Source: Chloroflexota bacterium (GTDB lineage Bacteria > Chloroflexota > Anaerolineae > Anaerolineales > Villigracilaceae). Taken from it: DNA of 64,000 nt. The DNA is taken from NCBI GenBank assembly GCA_026390015.1, contig JAPLGS010000107.1, forward strand, positions 62,001 through 126,000, given 5' to 3'. Shown one piece after another: positions 51,783 through 61,011 of this stretch. The position numbers and the translations under genes were made by a program. The stretch's first letter is position 1; each line of letters opens with the position of its first letter. The notes under the pieces are model-generated. The model was not told the origin of the DNA. It saw only the letters and a program-made list of their open reading frames with translations, and made no database searches.

Positions 51783-53149
51783 AGAAATTTTTTTCGCTGC
51801 TATTCATTACAGCCATTCTCTTAGCGGCATGTTCCGCAAACAACGCGACATCCACAGCCAGACCGACCGCCACTGCGAACTCCACGAAAACCCCAAAGGT
51901 AGAATCAACTGTCGAAACAACCAGCAGACTCAATGTCAATGAAAAAGCATTGAACGAGCTGGAGATCACAGTCTGGACTCCGTGGTATGGCATTGAGTCG
52001 AGTCTATTCGATTCATTCGTCAAAGAGTTCAATTCTAAAAACAAGTGGGGCATCAAAGTTACAGCGCAAAGTCAAATCAACTTTTCCAATTTATATGAAA
52101 CCGTAACCGCCTCTTTGCCAACCGCAGAAAAACCTGATCTGGTAATCGCATTGCCCGAACATGCCTTGGGATGGAATGCGGATGGCGTGGTGACAGACCT
52201 GACGCCTTATGTGGAAGACCCCATCTATGGAATTGACTCTACCGATTTTGAACCCGTATTTTGGGATCAGGATGTAACCGATGGCGTACGCGTTGCCATC
52301 CCCGCGCAACGCAGCGCGCGTTTTTTACTTTGGAATGAAACCTGGGCGAGTGAACTGGGATTTGATTCTCCGCCCGCTGCACCCGAGGATTTTCGCCAGC
52401 AAGCCTGCCGCGCACAGCAATCGATGCTAAAGGATGAATCAGCGCAAAATGATTTCATGGGCGGCTGGATCGTGGATACCGCACCAACCACCGCTTACGC
52501 CTGGCTGCTTGCTTTTGAAGGCGGTGTATTGGAAAGCAATGATTATCGTTTCTCCACGCCGAATAATATTGATGCTTTCAAATTCCTGCGCGAACTTTCT
52601 GAAAAAAACTGCGCCTGGCAGACAGTTGAAACCACTCCGGTCACATCATTCGTAAACCACGAAGCCATTTTCATTTCAGCCAGCCTCGAAGATCTTCCGA
52701 CGGTCACGCGCGCTTTTGCCGGCGCAAATAATACTGACTCGTGGAAAGTGATCCCATTCCCCGGAGAAAATGAGGATGCGTTGGTCGTTTACGGTTCTTC
52801 TTATGTCATCCTGAAATCAACTAATGAGGAACAACTCGCGGCGTGGTTATTCGTGCGCTGGCTATTGGAGAATGAACAGGATGCGCGCTGGGTGGAGACG
52901 ACTCATCTTTTTCCGCTTCGCACTTCAACCATTAACCTGCTTGCTGATTATAAAAAAACTCACCCGCAATGGGCGCAGGCCATCACATTCCTACCGCTGG
53001 GCGAGGGGCAACCTCAATTGGCTTCCTGGCGCAAAGTGAAGACCATGCTCGGCGATGGGTTTGCTCAAATGTATCGAGTCAACCTGCCAAGCGGTGAAGT
53101 GGCGAAGATATTGGCGCAGATGGAATCCACTGCGCGAGATCTAAAGTAA
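51779..53149 (+). CDS. Extracellular solute-binding lipoprotein (family 1, MalE-like)
   Basis: 456 residues from the ATG at 51779. Lipobox LLAAC, a Thr/Ser-rich linker, then a type-1 solute-binding fold with ELEITVWTPWYGIESSLFD, FVKEFNSKNKWGIKV and VVYGSSYVILKSTNEEQLAA. The fold binds sugars or related solutes for ABC importers, but no permease or ATPase gene is adjacent. The frame is open 57 codons upstream inside the protease gene; that part is a shadow. Confidence 0.87.
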   Translation: MKKFFSLLFITAILLAACSANNATSTARPTATANSTKTPKVESTVETTSRLNVNEKALNELEITVWTPWYGIESSLFDSFVKEFNSKNKWGIKVTAQSQINFSNLYETVTASLPTAEKPDLVIALPEHALGWNADGVVTDLTPYVEDPIYGIDSTDFEPVFWDQDVTDGVRVAIPAQRSARFLLWNETWASELGFDSPPAAPEDFRQQACRAQQSMLKDESAQNDFMGGWIVDTAPTTAYAWLLAFEGGVLESNDYRFSTPNNIDAFKFLRELSEKNCAWQTVETTPVTSFVNHEAIFISASLEDLPTVTRAFAGANNTDSWKVIPFPGENEDALVVYGSSYVILKSTNEEQLAAWLFVRWLLENEQDARWVETTHLFPLRTSTINLLADYKKTHPQWAQAITFLPLGEGQPQLASWRKVKTMLGDGFAQMYRVNLPSGEVAKILAQMESTARDLK

Positions 53150-53165
53150 TAGCGCAAGGAATACC

Positions 53166-54344
53166 ATGAAACAATTTAAATGGCAGATCATTCTCATTGT
53201 GGCGGCAATTGCCGTCTTTTTTGCATGGCCGTATTTCAATAACGTCACCATACCCGGTGATGGATTTTCCACCTTCGGCGCAGATACGGTCCGCGCTCAA
53301 GTGACGCAGATCATCGAAGAAGGCCAGATCGATATGGGCGGGCATACTCAAACCTATCAGATCGCGCGCGTGAATATCCTTGAAGGTGAATACGCCGGCA
53401 TCATCATGGAAATTGATTATGGCAAGCGTCAGGTGCGGTCGGATGATTACCTGCTGGCTGTGGGTGATAAAGTTGTGGTCTCCATCAGCAAAACACCTGA
53501 GAATGTGATCAACGCATATTTTGTAGACTTCGTACGCACGACGCCGATATTATGGTTGACAGGGATTTTCGCAGCAGCCATCATCCTCATCAGCCGCTGG
53601 AAGGGTGTGCGCGCGTTACTCAGCACAGTTTTCAGTTTATATATCATTATCGGTTATATCATTCCGCATATTCTGGTCGGCGAAGATCCACTGCGCGTTA
53701 GCATTATCGGCTCGATCATTCTCCTGGGAGTCACTCTCTATCTCACCTACGGCTGGACTTTGAAAACGCACGCGGCAGTAATCAGCATGGTGATCGTTTT
53801 GCTGCTAACAGGCGCACTCTCCGCTTTATTTGTGGTGTTCACAAAATTGAATGGCACAGGCGATGAGAACGTGATGTTCCTGATGCAGTTGATGGAAACA
53901 CCGATCAACCTGCGCGGATTATTACTCGGCGGAATGATCATCGGCGCGCTGGGTGTATTGGATGATCTCGTCACTACGCAAGCTGCGGCAGTTTTTGAAC
54001 TTCATCACGCGAATCCAAATTTTAGATTCCGCGATCTGTACAACTCCGCTATGCGCATTGGGCAGGATCATGTTGCGGCGACGGTCAATACACTTGTGCT
54101 GGCTTATGCGGGCGCTTCCCTGCCCATGTTGTTGATGTTCTCGCTCGCGAAGGGAGATTATGCGTACCTGGTCAACTTTTCTTTCATCGCCGAAGAAATC
54201 GTGCGGACGCTGGTCGGCTCACTGGGGCTGATCGCGGCAGTGCCGCTCACAACCGCCATTGCCATCTTCTTCGCTACCAGAGCTGAGTCGCTTGGGAAAT
54301 GGGAACAGTTTCTCGGTCCCGAAGGAGACGGCCATTCTCATTGA
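53166..54344 (+). CDS. YibE/F family membrane protein
   Basis: 392 residues. N-terminal TM, an outer beta domain of about 90 residues (VRAQVTQIIEEGQ...GDKVVVSISKTP), then seven or eight TM helices with LLLGGMIIGALGVLDDLVTT and RIGQDHVAATVNTLVLAYAG, the YibE/F signatures. The family is thought to be a transporter, with unknown substrate. It follows the solute-binding gene by 16 bp and likely shares its transcript. Confidence 0.9.
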   Translation: MKQFKWQIILIVAAIAVFFAWPYFNNVTIPGDGFSTFGADTVRAQVTQIIEEGQIDMGGHTQTYQIARVNILEGEYAGIIMEIDYGKRQVRSDDYLLAVGDKVVVSISKTPENVINAYFVDFVRTTPILWLTGIFAAAIILISRWKGVRALLSTVFSLYIIIGYIIPHILVGEDPLRVSIIGSIILLGVTLYLTYGWTLKTHAAVISMVIVLLLTGALSALFVVFTKLNGTGDENVMFLMQLMETPINLRGLLLGGMIIGALGVLDDLVTTQAAAVFELHHANPNFRFRDLYNSAMRIGQDHVAATVNTLVLAYAGASLPMLLMFSLAKGDYAYLVNFSFIAEEIVRTLVGSLGLIAAVPLTTAIAIFFATRAESLGKWEQFLGPEGDGHSH

Positions 54345-54401
54345 GTGCAACCTTCTCTCATCTCCTGCGTAAGCTAGGTAGAAAGTACACAAGGAGCATG
54401 C

Positions 54402-55004
54402 GTGAACGAAGAAATGGCCTGGGTAACTCAGGCTCAACAAGGCAGTGACGAGGCGTTTACCAAACTCGTCGAAACCTATCAAACCCCTGTTTACAACCTG
54501 TGCTATCGCATGTTGGGTGAACCTGATCTGGCAGAAGATGCCGCGCAGGAAACTTTTTTGCGCGCCTATCAACACCTGCATCGTTACGATCAAAAAAGAT
54601 CTTTTGCCACGTGGCTGCTTTCCATCGCGGCACACTATTGCATCGACAGACTTCGTCGCCGCAAATTCTCCATGTTTTCAATGGATGCGGAAGATGACGA
54701 AGGCAACTCGTATGAATTACCCGACCCCGATTCTCCCGACCCCGAGGCTGAAACCGTCCAAGGACAGACTCGTGACCGAATCCAATCCATGCTAAAAGAC
54801 CTGGACAACACCGATCGCGCCGCGATCATCATGAGGTATTGGTATGATTATTCCGAAGCAGAGATCGCCGAGTCGTTGCGGCTGACAGTCAGCGCAGTCA
54901 AGAGCCGTTTACATCGCGCCCGCAAGGAACTGGCGGGTTTATGGCAGGAAGAAGAAACCCGTACCGAGAACGAAAGGAGGCCCTATGAATCACCAGCCTT
55001 TTGA
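54402..55004 (+). CDS. ECF-type RNA polymerase sigma factor
   Basis: 200 residues. Region 2 (about 20-85) has LVETYQTPVYNLCYRMLGEP and AEDAAQETFLRAYQHL; region 4 (about 125-180) has DLDNTDRAAIIMRYWYDYSE and AEIAESLRLTVSAVKSRLHR. Start is GTG at 54402, placed 5 bp after AAGGAG; the ATG 4 bp earlier is out of frame. Its end overlaps the next gene by 20 bp. Confidence 0.95.
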   Translation: MNEEMAWVTQAQQGSDEAFTKLVETYQTPVYNLCYRMLGEPDLAEDAAQETFLRAYQHLHRYDQKRSFATWLLSIAAHYCIDRLRRRKFSMFSMDAEDDEGNSYELPDPDSPDPEAETVQGQTRDRIQSMLKDLDNTDRAAIIMRYWYDYSEAEIAESLRLTVSAVKSRLHRARKELAGLWQEEETRTENERRPYESPAF

Positions 55005-55518
55005 AGAATGGCTATTGAACGACAAAAATCTAACCTCTACTGAAAAGCGGGAGCTCAATTCACATCTGCGGATGTGCACACATTGCACCGCTCTTTCTGC
55101 AACAGGGCTGGCACTACGTTCTGCAAATGTGATCGCACCTGCGGCTGGTTTCTCAGTACGTTTCCAACAACGACTCGCCGCGCAAAAGATCGCAGAACGC
55201 CGCAAAAAACTTTGGGGAATGTTCGTGTTGATATTAAGCGGGCTAAGCCTGCTCGGATGGTTTGCCGCGCCATTTTTTTACACCATTATCACATCCCCTG
55301 TGGAATGGATCACGGTAATCATCGGTTATTTTCTATTTGCCATAACCTCCCTTCATGCACTAACTGAGGTGTTGGCGGTGTTCGTACGTGTTGCGCCGGG
55401 GTTCATCCCGCCGTATGTTTGGATGGTTCTAGTATCCGCGCTGGCTGGGTTTGGCCTTTTGTGGATCATTTCAATTTGGCGGTTTAGTAACCGCGCCCCG
55501 CAAGGAGTTTCAGCATGA
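54985..55518 (+). CDS. Anti-sigma factor with zinc-finger start and TM helices
   Basis: 177 residues. An HxxxCxxC motif (HLRMCTHC, about residues 27-34) as in zf-HC2 anti-sigma factors, then three TM helices. Overlap with the ECF sigma gene supports its pairing. It probably holds the sigma factor until a membrane signal arrives. The next gene overlaps by 4 bp. Confidence 0.85.
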   Translation: MNHQPFEEWLLNDKNLTSTEKRELNSHLRMCTHCTALSATGLALRSANVIAPAAGFSVRFQQRLAAQKIAERRKKLWGMFVLILSGLSLLGWFAAPFFYTIITSPVEWITVIIGYFLFAITSLHALTEVLAVFVRVAPGFIPPYVWMVLVSALAGFGLLWIISIWRFSNRAPQGVSA

Positions 55519-56579
55519 AAACAAAATTAACAACCTTTATTCTTTTACTGGCACTTTTGCTTGTGCCAACCAGCAACGCTTTTGCACAAAGTCCAAATGG
55601 CGATGTGTTCCTGTTGGGACAAAACTACACACTAAAAAGCGACAAGACACTCGATGGAAGCATAGCCGTGATCGGCGGCAATGTCACGATTGAAAAAGGT
55701 GCCACAGTGAATGGAGAAGCCGTGGTGGTCGGCGGCAACCTTTCTATTGATGGAGAAGTAAATGGAGATGTAGTTCTTGTTGGCGGGAATCTGACAGTGA
55801 CCAGTAATATCAATGGCAATATTGTCGTGGTTGGAGGTCAGCTTCTATTGACCAAGACTGCTGTCGTAAAAGGCGATGTAACAACCATCGGCGGTCAAGT
55901 CAAGAAGGATCCTGGCGCGGAAGTAAGCGGCAACATTGTCAACAATGCTCCGCCGATCACAATACCCGATATCCCAAATGTGCCAAACATTCCCAACATC
56001 CCCAGCGTGCCGAATATCCCCAATCCTCCAGCAGTCAACGTAAACGTGAATCCGTTTTGGGAATTAGCGGGTGTTCTAGGACGCGCAATAGCCATTGCCC
56101 TAATAGGCATGTTGCTGACGCTATTCCTCCAGCCTCAATTGGAACGTGTCGCGGACTCGATAGCCCGGCAACCTTTATTGGCGGGAAGTTTTGGTTTGCT
56201 AACGGTCGTCGTCGCTCCGCTTGCCATTGTGATCATGGCTGTCACGATCCTTCTCATTCCAGTGGCGCTGATCGCGGTGCTACTCCTTCCGCTGGCGTGG
56301 CTGTTCGGTATGATCGCGCTCGGTCAGGAAGTTGGAGAACGCTTCACGAAAGCCATCCACCAGACCTGGGCGCCCGTGCTGACAACCGGCTTCGGCACAT
56401 TCCTGCTCGTACTGGTTGGCGGATTTGTTGGAATGATCCCCTGCTTTGGCTGGTTGTTATCCTTCCTGATCACACTCATCGCGATCGGCGGCGTGACAAT
56501 GACCCTGTTTGGAACTCGCTCAGCGCCCGGTAAAATGGCAACCAATCCACAGGTCGAAATAATTCCGCCCGCTTCGTAA
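55515..56579 (+). CDS. Secreted polymer-forming (bactofilin-like) membrane protein
   Basis: 354 residues. Signal peptide (cut near NAFAQ), then a beta-helix-like part with repeats such as LDGSIAVIGGNVTIEKGATV, VNGEAVVVGGNLSIDGEV and INGNIVVVGGQL (about 40-140). A Pro/Asn/Ile linker follows, then four TM helices (about 180-340). It is probably the main target or partner of the ECF pair with which it forms an operon. Function unknown; an envelope role is likely. Confidence 0.8.
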   Translation: MKTKLTTFILLLALLLVPTSNAFAQSPNGDVFLLGQNYTLKSDKTLDGSIAVIGGNVTIEKGATVNGEAVVVGGNLSIDGEVNGDVVLVGGNLTVTSNINGNIVVVGGQLLLTKTAVVKGDVTTIGGQVKKDPGAEVSGNIVNNAPPITIPDIPNVPNIPNIPSVPNIPNPPAVNVNVNPFWELAGVLGRAIAIALIGMLLTLFLQPQLERVADSIARQPLLAGSFGLLTVVVAPLAIVIMAVTILLIPVALIAVLLLPLAWLFGMIALGQEVGERFTKAIHQTWAPVLTTGFGTFLLVLVGGFVGMIPCFGWLLSFLITLIAIGGVTMTLFGTRSAPGKMATNPQVEIIPPAS

Positions 56580-56602
56580 ATTCCGTCCCAAAATCCGCAT
56601 GA

Positions 56603-56608
56603 TATAAT
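56603..56608 (+). promoter_or_regulatory. -10 box TATAAT before the C45 peptidase gene
   Basis: TATAAT with TTCCGT 16 bp upstream. The expected transcription start (about 56614) falls on the left arm of the following hairpin. Confidence 0.45.
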
Positions 56609-56612
56609 TTGG

Positions 56613-56642
56613 CCGCCCCGAGGAGAACCTCGGGGCGGTTTT
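56613..56642 (+). terminator. GC-rich hairpin, terminator or 5' leader stem
   Basis: An 11-bp stem CCGCCCCGAGG / CCTCGGGGCGG with loop AGAA, then TTTTC. It can end the sigma-factor operon. Because a -10 lies just upstream, it would also form the 5' end of the next mRNA. Confidence 0.7.
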
Positions 56643-56656
56643 CATTCGGAGAAAAA

Positions 56657-57766
56657 ATGTTCAAGCACGAAATACCAAACACACCCATCCACAACACTCC
56701 CCCACCGCTCATTGAAGTTTCAGGCACACACCGCGAAATGGGACGCCAGATCGGCGAAGCCATGCAGCCTCAAATTCAAAACAGCATTGCAAACGCGCAC
56801 GTATTGATCGACGCGGCGTACGGTGATCTTGAACTTACCTGGCAGGGCGCGCAGATCCAGTCGCGCAAATATCTGCCTTTCGCCGAAGAGCGGTATCCGC
56901 AATATGTGGATGAAATGCGCGGCATTGCCGAAGGCGCAAACGTCTCGTTTGACGATATTGTTGTGCTCAACGTAATGGAAGCGGTCACGACCGATGCGCT
57001 GCATCTCACGCGTTGTACCAGCATGGCGGTCAATGAGGAATGCACAGCCGATGGTCACATCCTCGCCGCACATAATGAGGATTGGATTCCTGAGGATGAG
57101 AATGACACTTATGTCATCTCTGCAAAACCTGACAAGGAACCCCCGTTTCTCGCCATGACGTATGGCGGGCTGCTGCCCAATGTGGGATTCAACGCCTATG
57201 GCATTTGCCAACTAATAGACTCCGTCTACCCGAGTGACTCGCGCGTCGGCATCCCGCGCCTGGTGGTTGCGCGCGCCGTATTATCATCCAAGCGCATTTC
57301 GGGAGCAATTGGCCGCACACTTGTTCAGCACCGCGCGGCAGGCTACAACCACTTGCTTGTCCATGAAAGCGGCGAGATCTACTCCATCGAAGTATCTGCG
57401 CGCAATTTTGAGATCCTATACGCGCACGATGGATATATGGTGCATACGAATCACTATATTGATCCGAAAATGAAGAAGATCGAGAAAGATCCTGAAGAAT
57501 TACTATCATCACGCGTGCGCTATTTCCGCGCTTCGCGTTTATTACGCCAGAGCAAGCAACATTCCATTAAGAGTTTGCAAGCCATTCAGAAAGATCACGT
57601 TAACATCCCGAACTCGATCTGCAATCACAACATCGAAGGGCTTGACCCACTTGATCGCGAAAAGACCATCAACGCAATGGTGATCGACTTAACTCTGCGC
57701 GAAATGCACATCGTATGGGGCAATCCCTGCGAGAACGCTTATCACACCTACCATTTGAATGCATAA
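56657..57766 (+). CDS. C45-family peptidase / acyl-CoA:6-APA acyltransferase-like
   Basis: 369 residues from ATG 56657 (GGAGA 6 bp upstream). An Ntn-hydrolase fold: the expected self-cleavage point precedes Cys120 (LTRCTSMAV), with HILAAHNEDW and AMTYGGLLPNVGFNAYGI downstream. Relatives mature by autocatalytic cleavage and hydrolyse or transfer amide-bound acyl groups. Single-gene unit. Substrate unknown. Confidence 0.85.
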   Translation: MFKHEIPNTPIHNTPPPLIEVSGTHREMGRQIGEAMQPQIQNSIANAHVLIDAAYGDLELTWQGAQIQSRKYLPFAEERYPQYVDEMRGIAEGANVSFDDIVVLNVMEAVTTDALHLTRCTSMAVNEECTADGHILAAHNEDWIPEDENDTYVISAKPDKEPPFLAMTYGGLLPNVGFNAYGICQLIDSVYPSDSRVGIPRLVVARAVLSSKRISGAIGRTLVQHRAAGYNHLLVHESGEIYSIEVSARNFEILYAHDGYMVHTNHYIDPKMKKIEKDPEELLSSRVRYFRASRLLRQSKQHSIKSLQAIQKDHVNIPNSICNHNIEGLDPLDREKTINAMVIDLTLREMHIVWGNPCENAYHTYHLNA

Positions 57767-57789
57767 GTACAAGTTGAAGGTTGAAGGTT

Positions 57790-57826
57790 GAAAAAGAGCC
57801 TGCTCATGTGAGCAGGCTCTTTTCTT
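57790..57826. terminator. Bidirectional terminator between C45 peptidase and MFS genes
   Basis: A 15-bp palindromic stem (57792-57806 with 57809-57823), A-run and T-run. The arm AAAAGAGCCTGC is the same as in the terminator at 25.7 kb. Confidence 0.9.
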
Positions 57827-57829
57827 GAT

Positions 57830-58981
57830 TTATATTTTTTGGAGTTCAGGTTCTTTTAGAAGCAAAGCCAGCGGCGAAGCGAGCAGTACCATGCCCGTGG
57901 TCATAGTCAACACAAAGGGGAAACCATACAATTCAGCCAGATGACCGGTGAAAAGCAATCCCAACGCTCCGGAAGAAAAGATGAATCCAAGCGCAAGCCC
58001 GGAAGCCAGTGCCATTCCGCCGGGAATGATGCGCTGGGCAAAGACGACCATAATGCTATGCACCGCGCCGGTAAACGCTCCAGCGAGAGGCACAAGGATA
58101 AACAACCACCACGACCAGCCGATTAAGCTGGCAATATAAATCGGAAAGGCGGCCAAAAACAAAACACCCGCGGCCACATATCGCTTTGGATAGCGATCTC
58201 CAAAATAACCGCCGAGAACATTCCCAAGAGCAGAGCCGCCCATGAATAGGCCTGCCATACTTCCATAGACCGTTGCTCCCTGACCAAGATCCTTGATGTA
58301 TTTTGGGATGAGATTCACCATATTGGCCTGCGCCCATGATTGCAAAGTAGCAACCAATGCCAAAACAATTATGAACAATATTCCAACTTGCATTCGATTG
58401 GAATGTTGTCCCTGAGTTGGCTTGGGATGCGGATGATTGGCGCGCAATTGATACATTACTGAAAATCCGATCGGGATGGAAACAAGCGGAATGATGAGCA
58501 TACCCGGCAATTTATAGGTGTACAAAATAAGCCCGGTAATAATGGGCCCGATAAAATGCCCAAGCTGACCAGCGGTAAAGAAGATGGATGTGGAAGTTGT
58601 CTCGCGTCCCTTTAAGAGATCACGCCCGCGCAAGGTGGCTTGCACCGCGCCAACAGGATGAAATGCTGAAGAACCCAGCGCCGCGATGATCAGACACGCC
58701 AGTCCGGTGTTGCCCGGAATAAGCAATGCCGCAGAATAGAAAACCGTCATCCAAAGTACACCGCCGGCGGCCAGCCAGCGCGGACCGGTTCGGTCAGAGA
58801 TCCAGCCGAAGAATGGTTGAGTCAGCGCGGAGGTCCAGATGTAGATGGTAGAGAACAACGCGATCTGCGATTCGCTCAAGCCGAGATAGGTCAGCAAAAC
58901 TGGCCGGCTGGCGTTGAATGTATCCACTATAAAATGGCTGAAGGCTACAGATGAAAAAAGAGAATCAAGAATTAATGACAT
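57830..58981 (-). CDS. MFS transporter, Fsr (fosmidomycin resistance)-like
   Basis: 383 residues with twelve TM helices. GWISDRTGPRWLAAGGVLW is the loop 2-3 motif, GSSAFHPVGAVQATLRGRD is typical of the Fsr branch, and the second-half repeat GGYFGDRYPKRYVAAGVLF is present. It should act as a proton-driven exporter; the substrate cannot be told. NadD lies 8 bp upstream. Confidence 0.87.
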   Translation of the reverse strand: MSLILDSLFSSVAFSHFIVDTFNASRPVLLTYLGLSESQIALFSTIYIWTSALTQPFFGWISDRTGPRWLAAGGVLWMTVFYSAALLIPGNTGLACLIIAALGSSAFHPVGAVQATLRGRDLLKGRETTSTSIFFTAGQLGHFIGPIITGLILYTYKLPGMLIIPLVSIPIGFSVMYQLRANHPHPKPTQGQHSNRMQVGILFIIVLALVATLQSWAQANMVNLIPKYIKDLGQGATVYGSMAGLFMGGSALGNVLGGYFGDRYPKRYVAAGVLFLAAFPIYIASLIGWSWWLFILVPLAGAFTGAVHSIMVVFAQRIIPGGMALASGLALGFIFSSGALGLLFTGHLAELYGFPFVLTMTTGMVLLASPLALLLKEPELQKI

Positions 58982-58989
58982 GATTTTTT

Positions 58990-59601
58990 TTATTTTCCAC
59001 GATAAAGATGATTAGACTCGATATATTCGTACACAGATGGATGGACATAGTACCGAAATTGAGCGCCTTCCGAAACACGGCGCCGTAATTCGCGCGAAGA
59101 AAGATTTAATAGCAGCGCATCAATAAAAGTGACTTTATCTGTCAACCCGGGAATTTGAGATTCAAGCGCGGGCATGTCGAAGAAGTCGCCAGGGCGGCGC
59201 ATCACGCTGATTTTGGAAACAGCAGTTACCAGTTCAGAATTGAGGTGCCAGGTCGGCAGATCCCGAAGCGAATCGCCTCCGATCAAAAGAAAGATTTCCG
59301 CATCTGGCTGTTGTCGAGCAAGATGGCGAATCGTGTTGATCGTGTAGTGCGGGCCGGGCCGGTCGATCTCAAGCCGCGAGAGTTCAAAAATTGGATTGTC
59401 GGAGATCATGCGTTGAACCATTTCGAGACGATGCGGAAGCGGCGTAATGGGTTGATCCTGTTTATGCGGTGGGTCGGGATTAAGCACCCAAAGCAGGCGA
59501 GTTAACCCAAATTGATGCGCGGCTTCACTCGCAAGAATCAGATGCCCAATGTGCGGCGGATCAAACGTGCCGCCAAAGAAACCTATTTTTGTTTTTGACA
59601 T
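58990..59601 (-). CDS. nadD: Nicotinate-nucleotide adenylyltransferase
   Basis: 203 residues. GGTFDPPHIGHLILA (nucleotide-binding HxGH), LLWVLNPDPPHK, LLIGGDSLRDLPTW and LNLSSRELRRRVSEG define NadD. It makes deamido-NAD from nicotinate mononucleotide, the step after the phosphoribosyltransferase at 42 kb. TATACT at 59607-59612 ends 6 nt before the ATG, so a leaderless transcript is possible. Confidence 0.95.
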   Translation of the reverse strand: MSKTKIGFFGGTFDPPHIGHLILASEAAHQFGLTRLLWVLNPDPPHKQDQPITPLPHRLEMVQRMISDNPIFELSRLEIDRPGPHYTINTIRHLARQQPDAEIFLLIGGDSLRDLPTWHLNSELVTAVSKISVMRRPGDFFDMPALESQIPGLTDKVTFIDALLLNLSSRELRRRVSEGAQFRYYVHPSVYEYIESNHLYRGK

Positions 59602-59760
59602 TACTTAGTATATCGCAATGTCAATTATGCTCAGGTTCTGTGGTGGTATACTCCGCAAAACTATTAATACGAATTACACTAATTTATGAATTTCTCGAAC
59701 TGGTTTTAAGATAATTCGCATTGAAAAATAACGGAAGAAAAATATCCTGGAGGAATAAGC

Positions 59761-60939
59761 ATGTCACAAAATTTTGACGTGATCGTGATCGGGGCCGGTG
59801 TAATAGGTGTCAGCACCGCATTTCATCTGGCAGAACGCGGATTGAAACCCATCATCCTGGAACGCAAACAGATCGGCTATGGCGCCACAGGCAGCTCAAG
59901 CGGACTTGTGCGAATGCACTACGACCTCGAAGTGGAATCACGGCTGGCGTGGGAAAGTTTTCAATACTTTCGCAATTGGGGTGACCGCGTGGGCGGTGAG
60001 TGCGGATTTCGCCGCACAGGATTTTTGCACATAGAACCCACCCATCACGAAGCTCAGTTACACAAAAATGTTGAAATGCAGCAACGCATCGGAATTCCAA
60101 CCAGCATTATCACGGGCGCAGATGTAAAAAAAATCGCGCCATATTTCAAAACGGATGATATTGCATTCGCGGCTTATGAGCCCGAGTCAGGATATGCCGA
60201 CGCAACACTAACTGCGAATTCTTTTTTGACAGCCGCAAAGGAACTCGGTGCAGTCTATATGCAGGATTGCGAAGTGACTGCTGTGCAAATTTCTGGCGGA
60301 AAAGTTACAGGCGTACAAACCACACGCGGAGATTTTTCTGCGCCGATCATTATCAACGCGGCTGGCGCTTGGGCTGGCAAATTGAGCGACCTGTTTGGAG
60401 TATCCATTCCGCTCGGCACATGGACTCATGATGTAGTTCACATCCGCCGCCCTGCTCATATCGTTGATCATCTGGCTGTCATTGACAGCTCGCTCGGTAT
60501 GTATTTCCGTCCTGATTCGGGCAATCTAACATTGGTTGCGCTTGAAGATGACACCCGCTTCGATGAGCCCGCGGAAAAAGAACTAGGCTATGTCGCAAGA
60601 GATTTCGTCGACCGCGCAATAGACCGCATTTGCATGCGCATCCCTGCGATGGAAGAAGGCTCGCTGCATTCCTCACATGTCGGCCGTGATGGGATAACTC
60701 CTGACCAACGTGCGATCATCGGTCAGACGGGACCTGAGGGATATTTCCTCGCGACAGGTTTTAGTGGAACTGGTTTCAAAATCGCTCCGGCAGTGGGGCT
60801 CTGCATAAGCGAATTAATTCTCGATGGAAGATCAAAGACAATTGACATCTCGGGTTTTGATCCCATGCGCTTTGCACGCGGCGAACAACTCAAAGGCGAA
60901 AACGATTACGGTTTCATCTGGCGCAGCGCATCAACTTAA
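59761..60939 (+). CDS. FAD-dependent oxidoreductase, DAO/sarcosine-oxidase-like
   Basis: 392 residues. N-terminal FAD motif VIGAGVIGVSTAFHLAERG, then GYGATGSSSGLVRMHYD as in the sarcosine/glycine oxidase branch, and the C-terminal GYFLATGFSGTGFKIAPAVG. It oxidises an amine or amino acid. GGAGGA precedes the ATG. Single gene; substrate unknown. Confidence 0.9.
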   Translation: MSQNFDVIVIGAGVIGVSTAFHLAERGLKPIILERKQIGYGATGSSSGLVRMHYDLEVESRLAWESFQYFRNWGDRVGGECGFRRTGFLHIEPTHHEAQLHKNVEMQQRIGIPTSIITGADVKKIAPYFKTDDIAFAAYEPESGYADATLTANSFLTAAKELGAVYMQDCEVTAVQISGGKVTGVQTTRGDFSAPIIINAAGAWAGKLSDLFGVSIPLGTWTHDVVHIRRPAHIVDHLAVIDSSLGMYFRPDSGNLTLVALEDDTRFDEPAEKELGYVARDFVDRAIDRICMRIPAMEEGSLHSSHVGRDGITPDQRAIIGQTGPEGYFLATGFSGTGFKIAPAVGLCISELILDGRSKTIDISGFDPMRFARGEQLKGENDYGFIWRSAST

Positions 60940-60999
60940 GTACATCCCGCGAGTTCGTTGTAGAAAAAAAAAAACTGCGGGACGTTTATGACATTCGGC

Positions 61000-61005
61000 T
61001 ATAAT
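61000..61005 (+). promoter_or_regulatory. -10 box TATAAT of a probable leaderless ligA promoter
   Basis: CGGCTATAAT, 6 nt, then the ATG at 61012, without a Shine-Dalgarno. Same ten bases as upstream of the second pstS and of tRNA-Pro. Confidence 0.6.
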
Positions 61006-61011
61006 AAAAAA

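Noticed and set aside
56057-56533. 158-codon plus-strand frame
   Set aside because: Alternative frame inside the polymer-forming membrane protein, low-quality composition.
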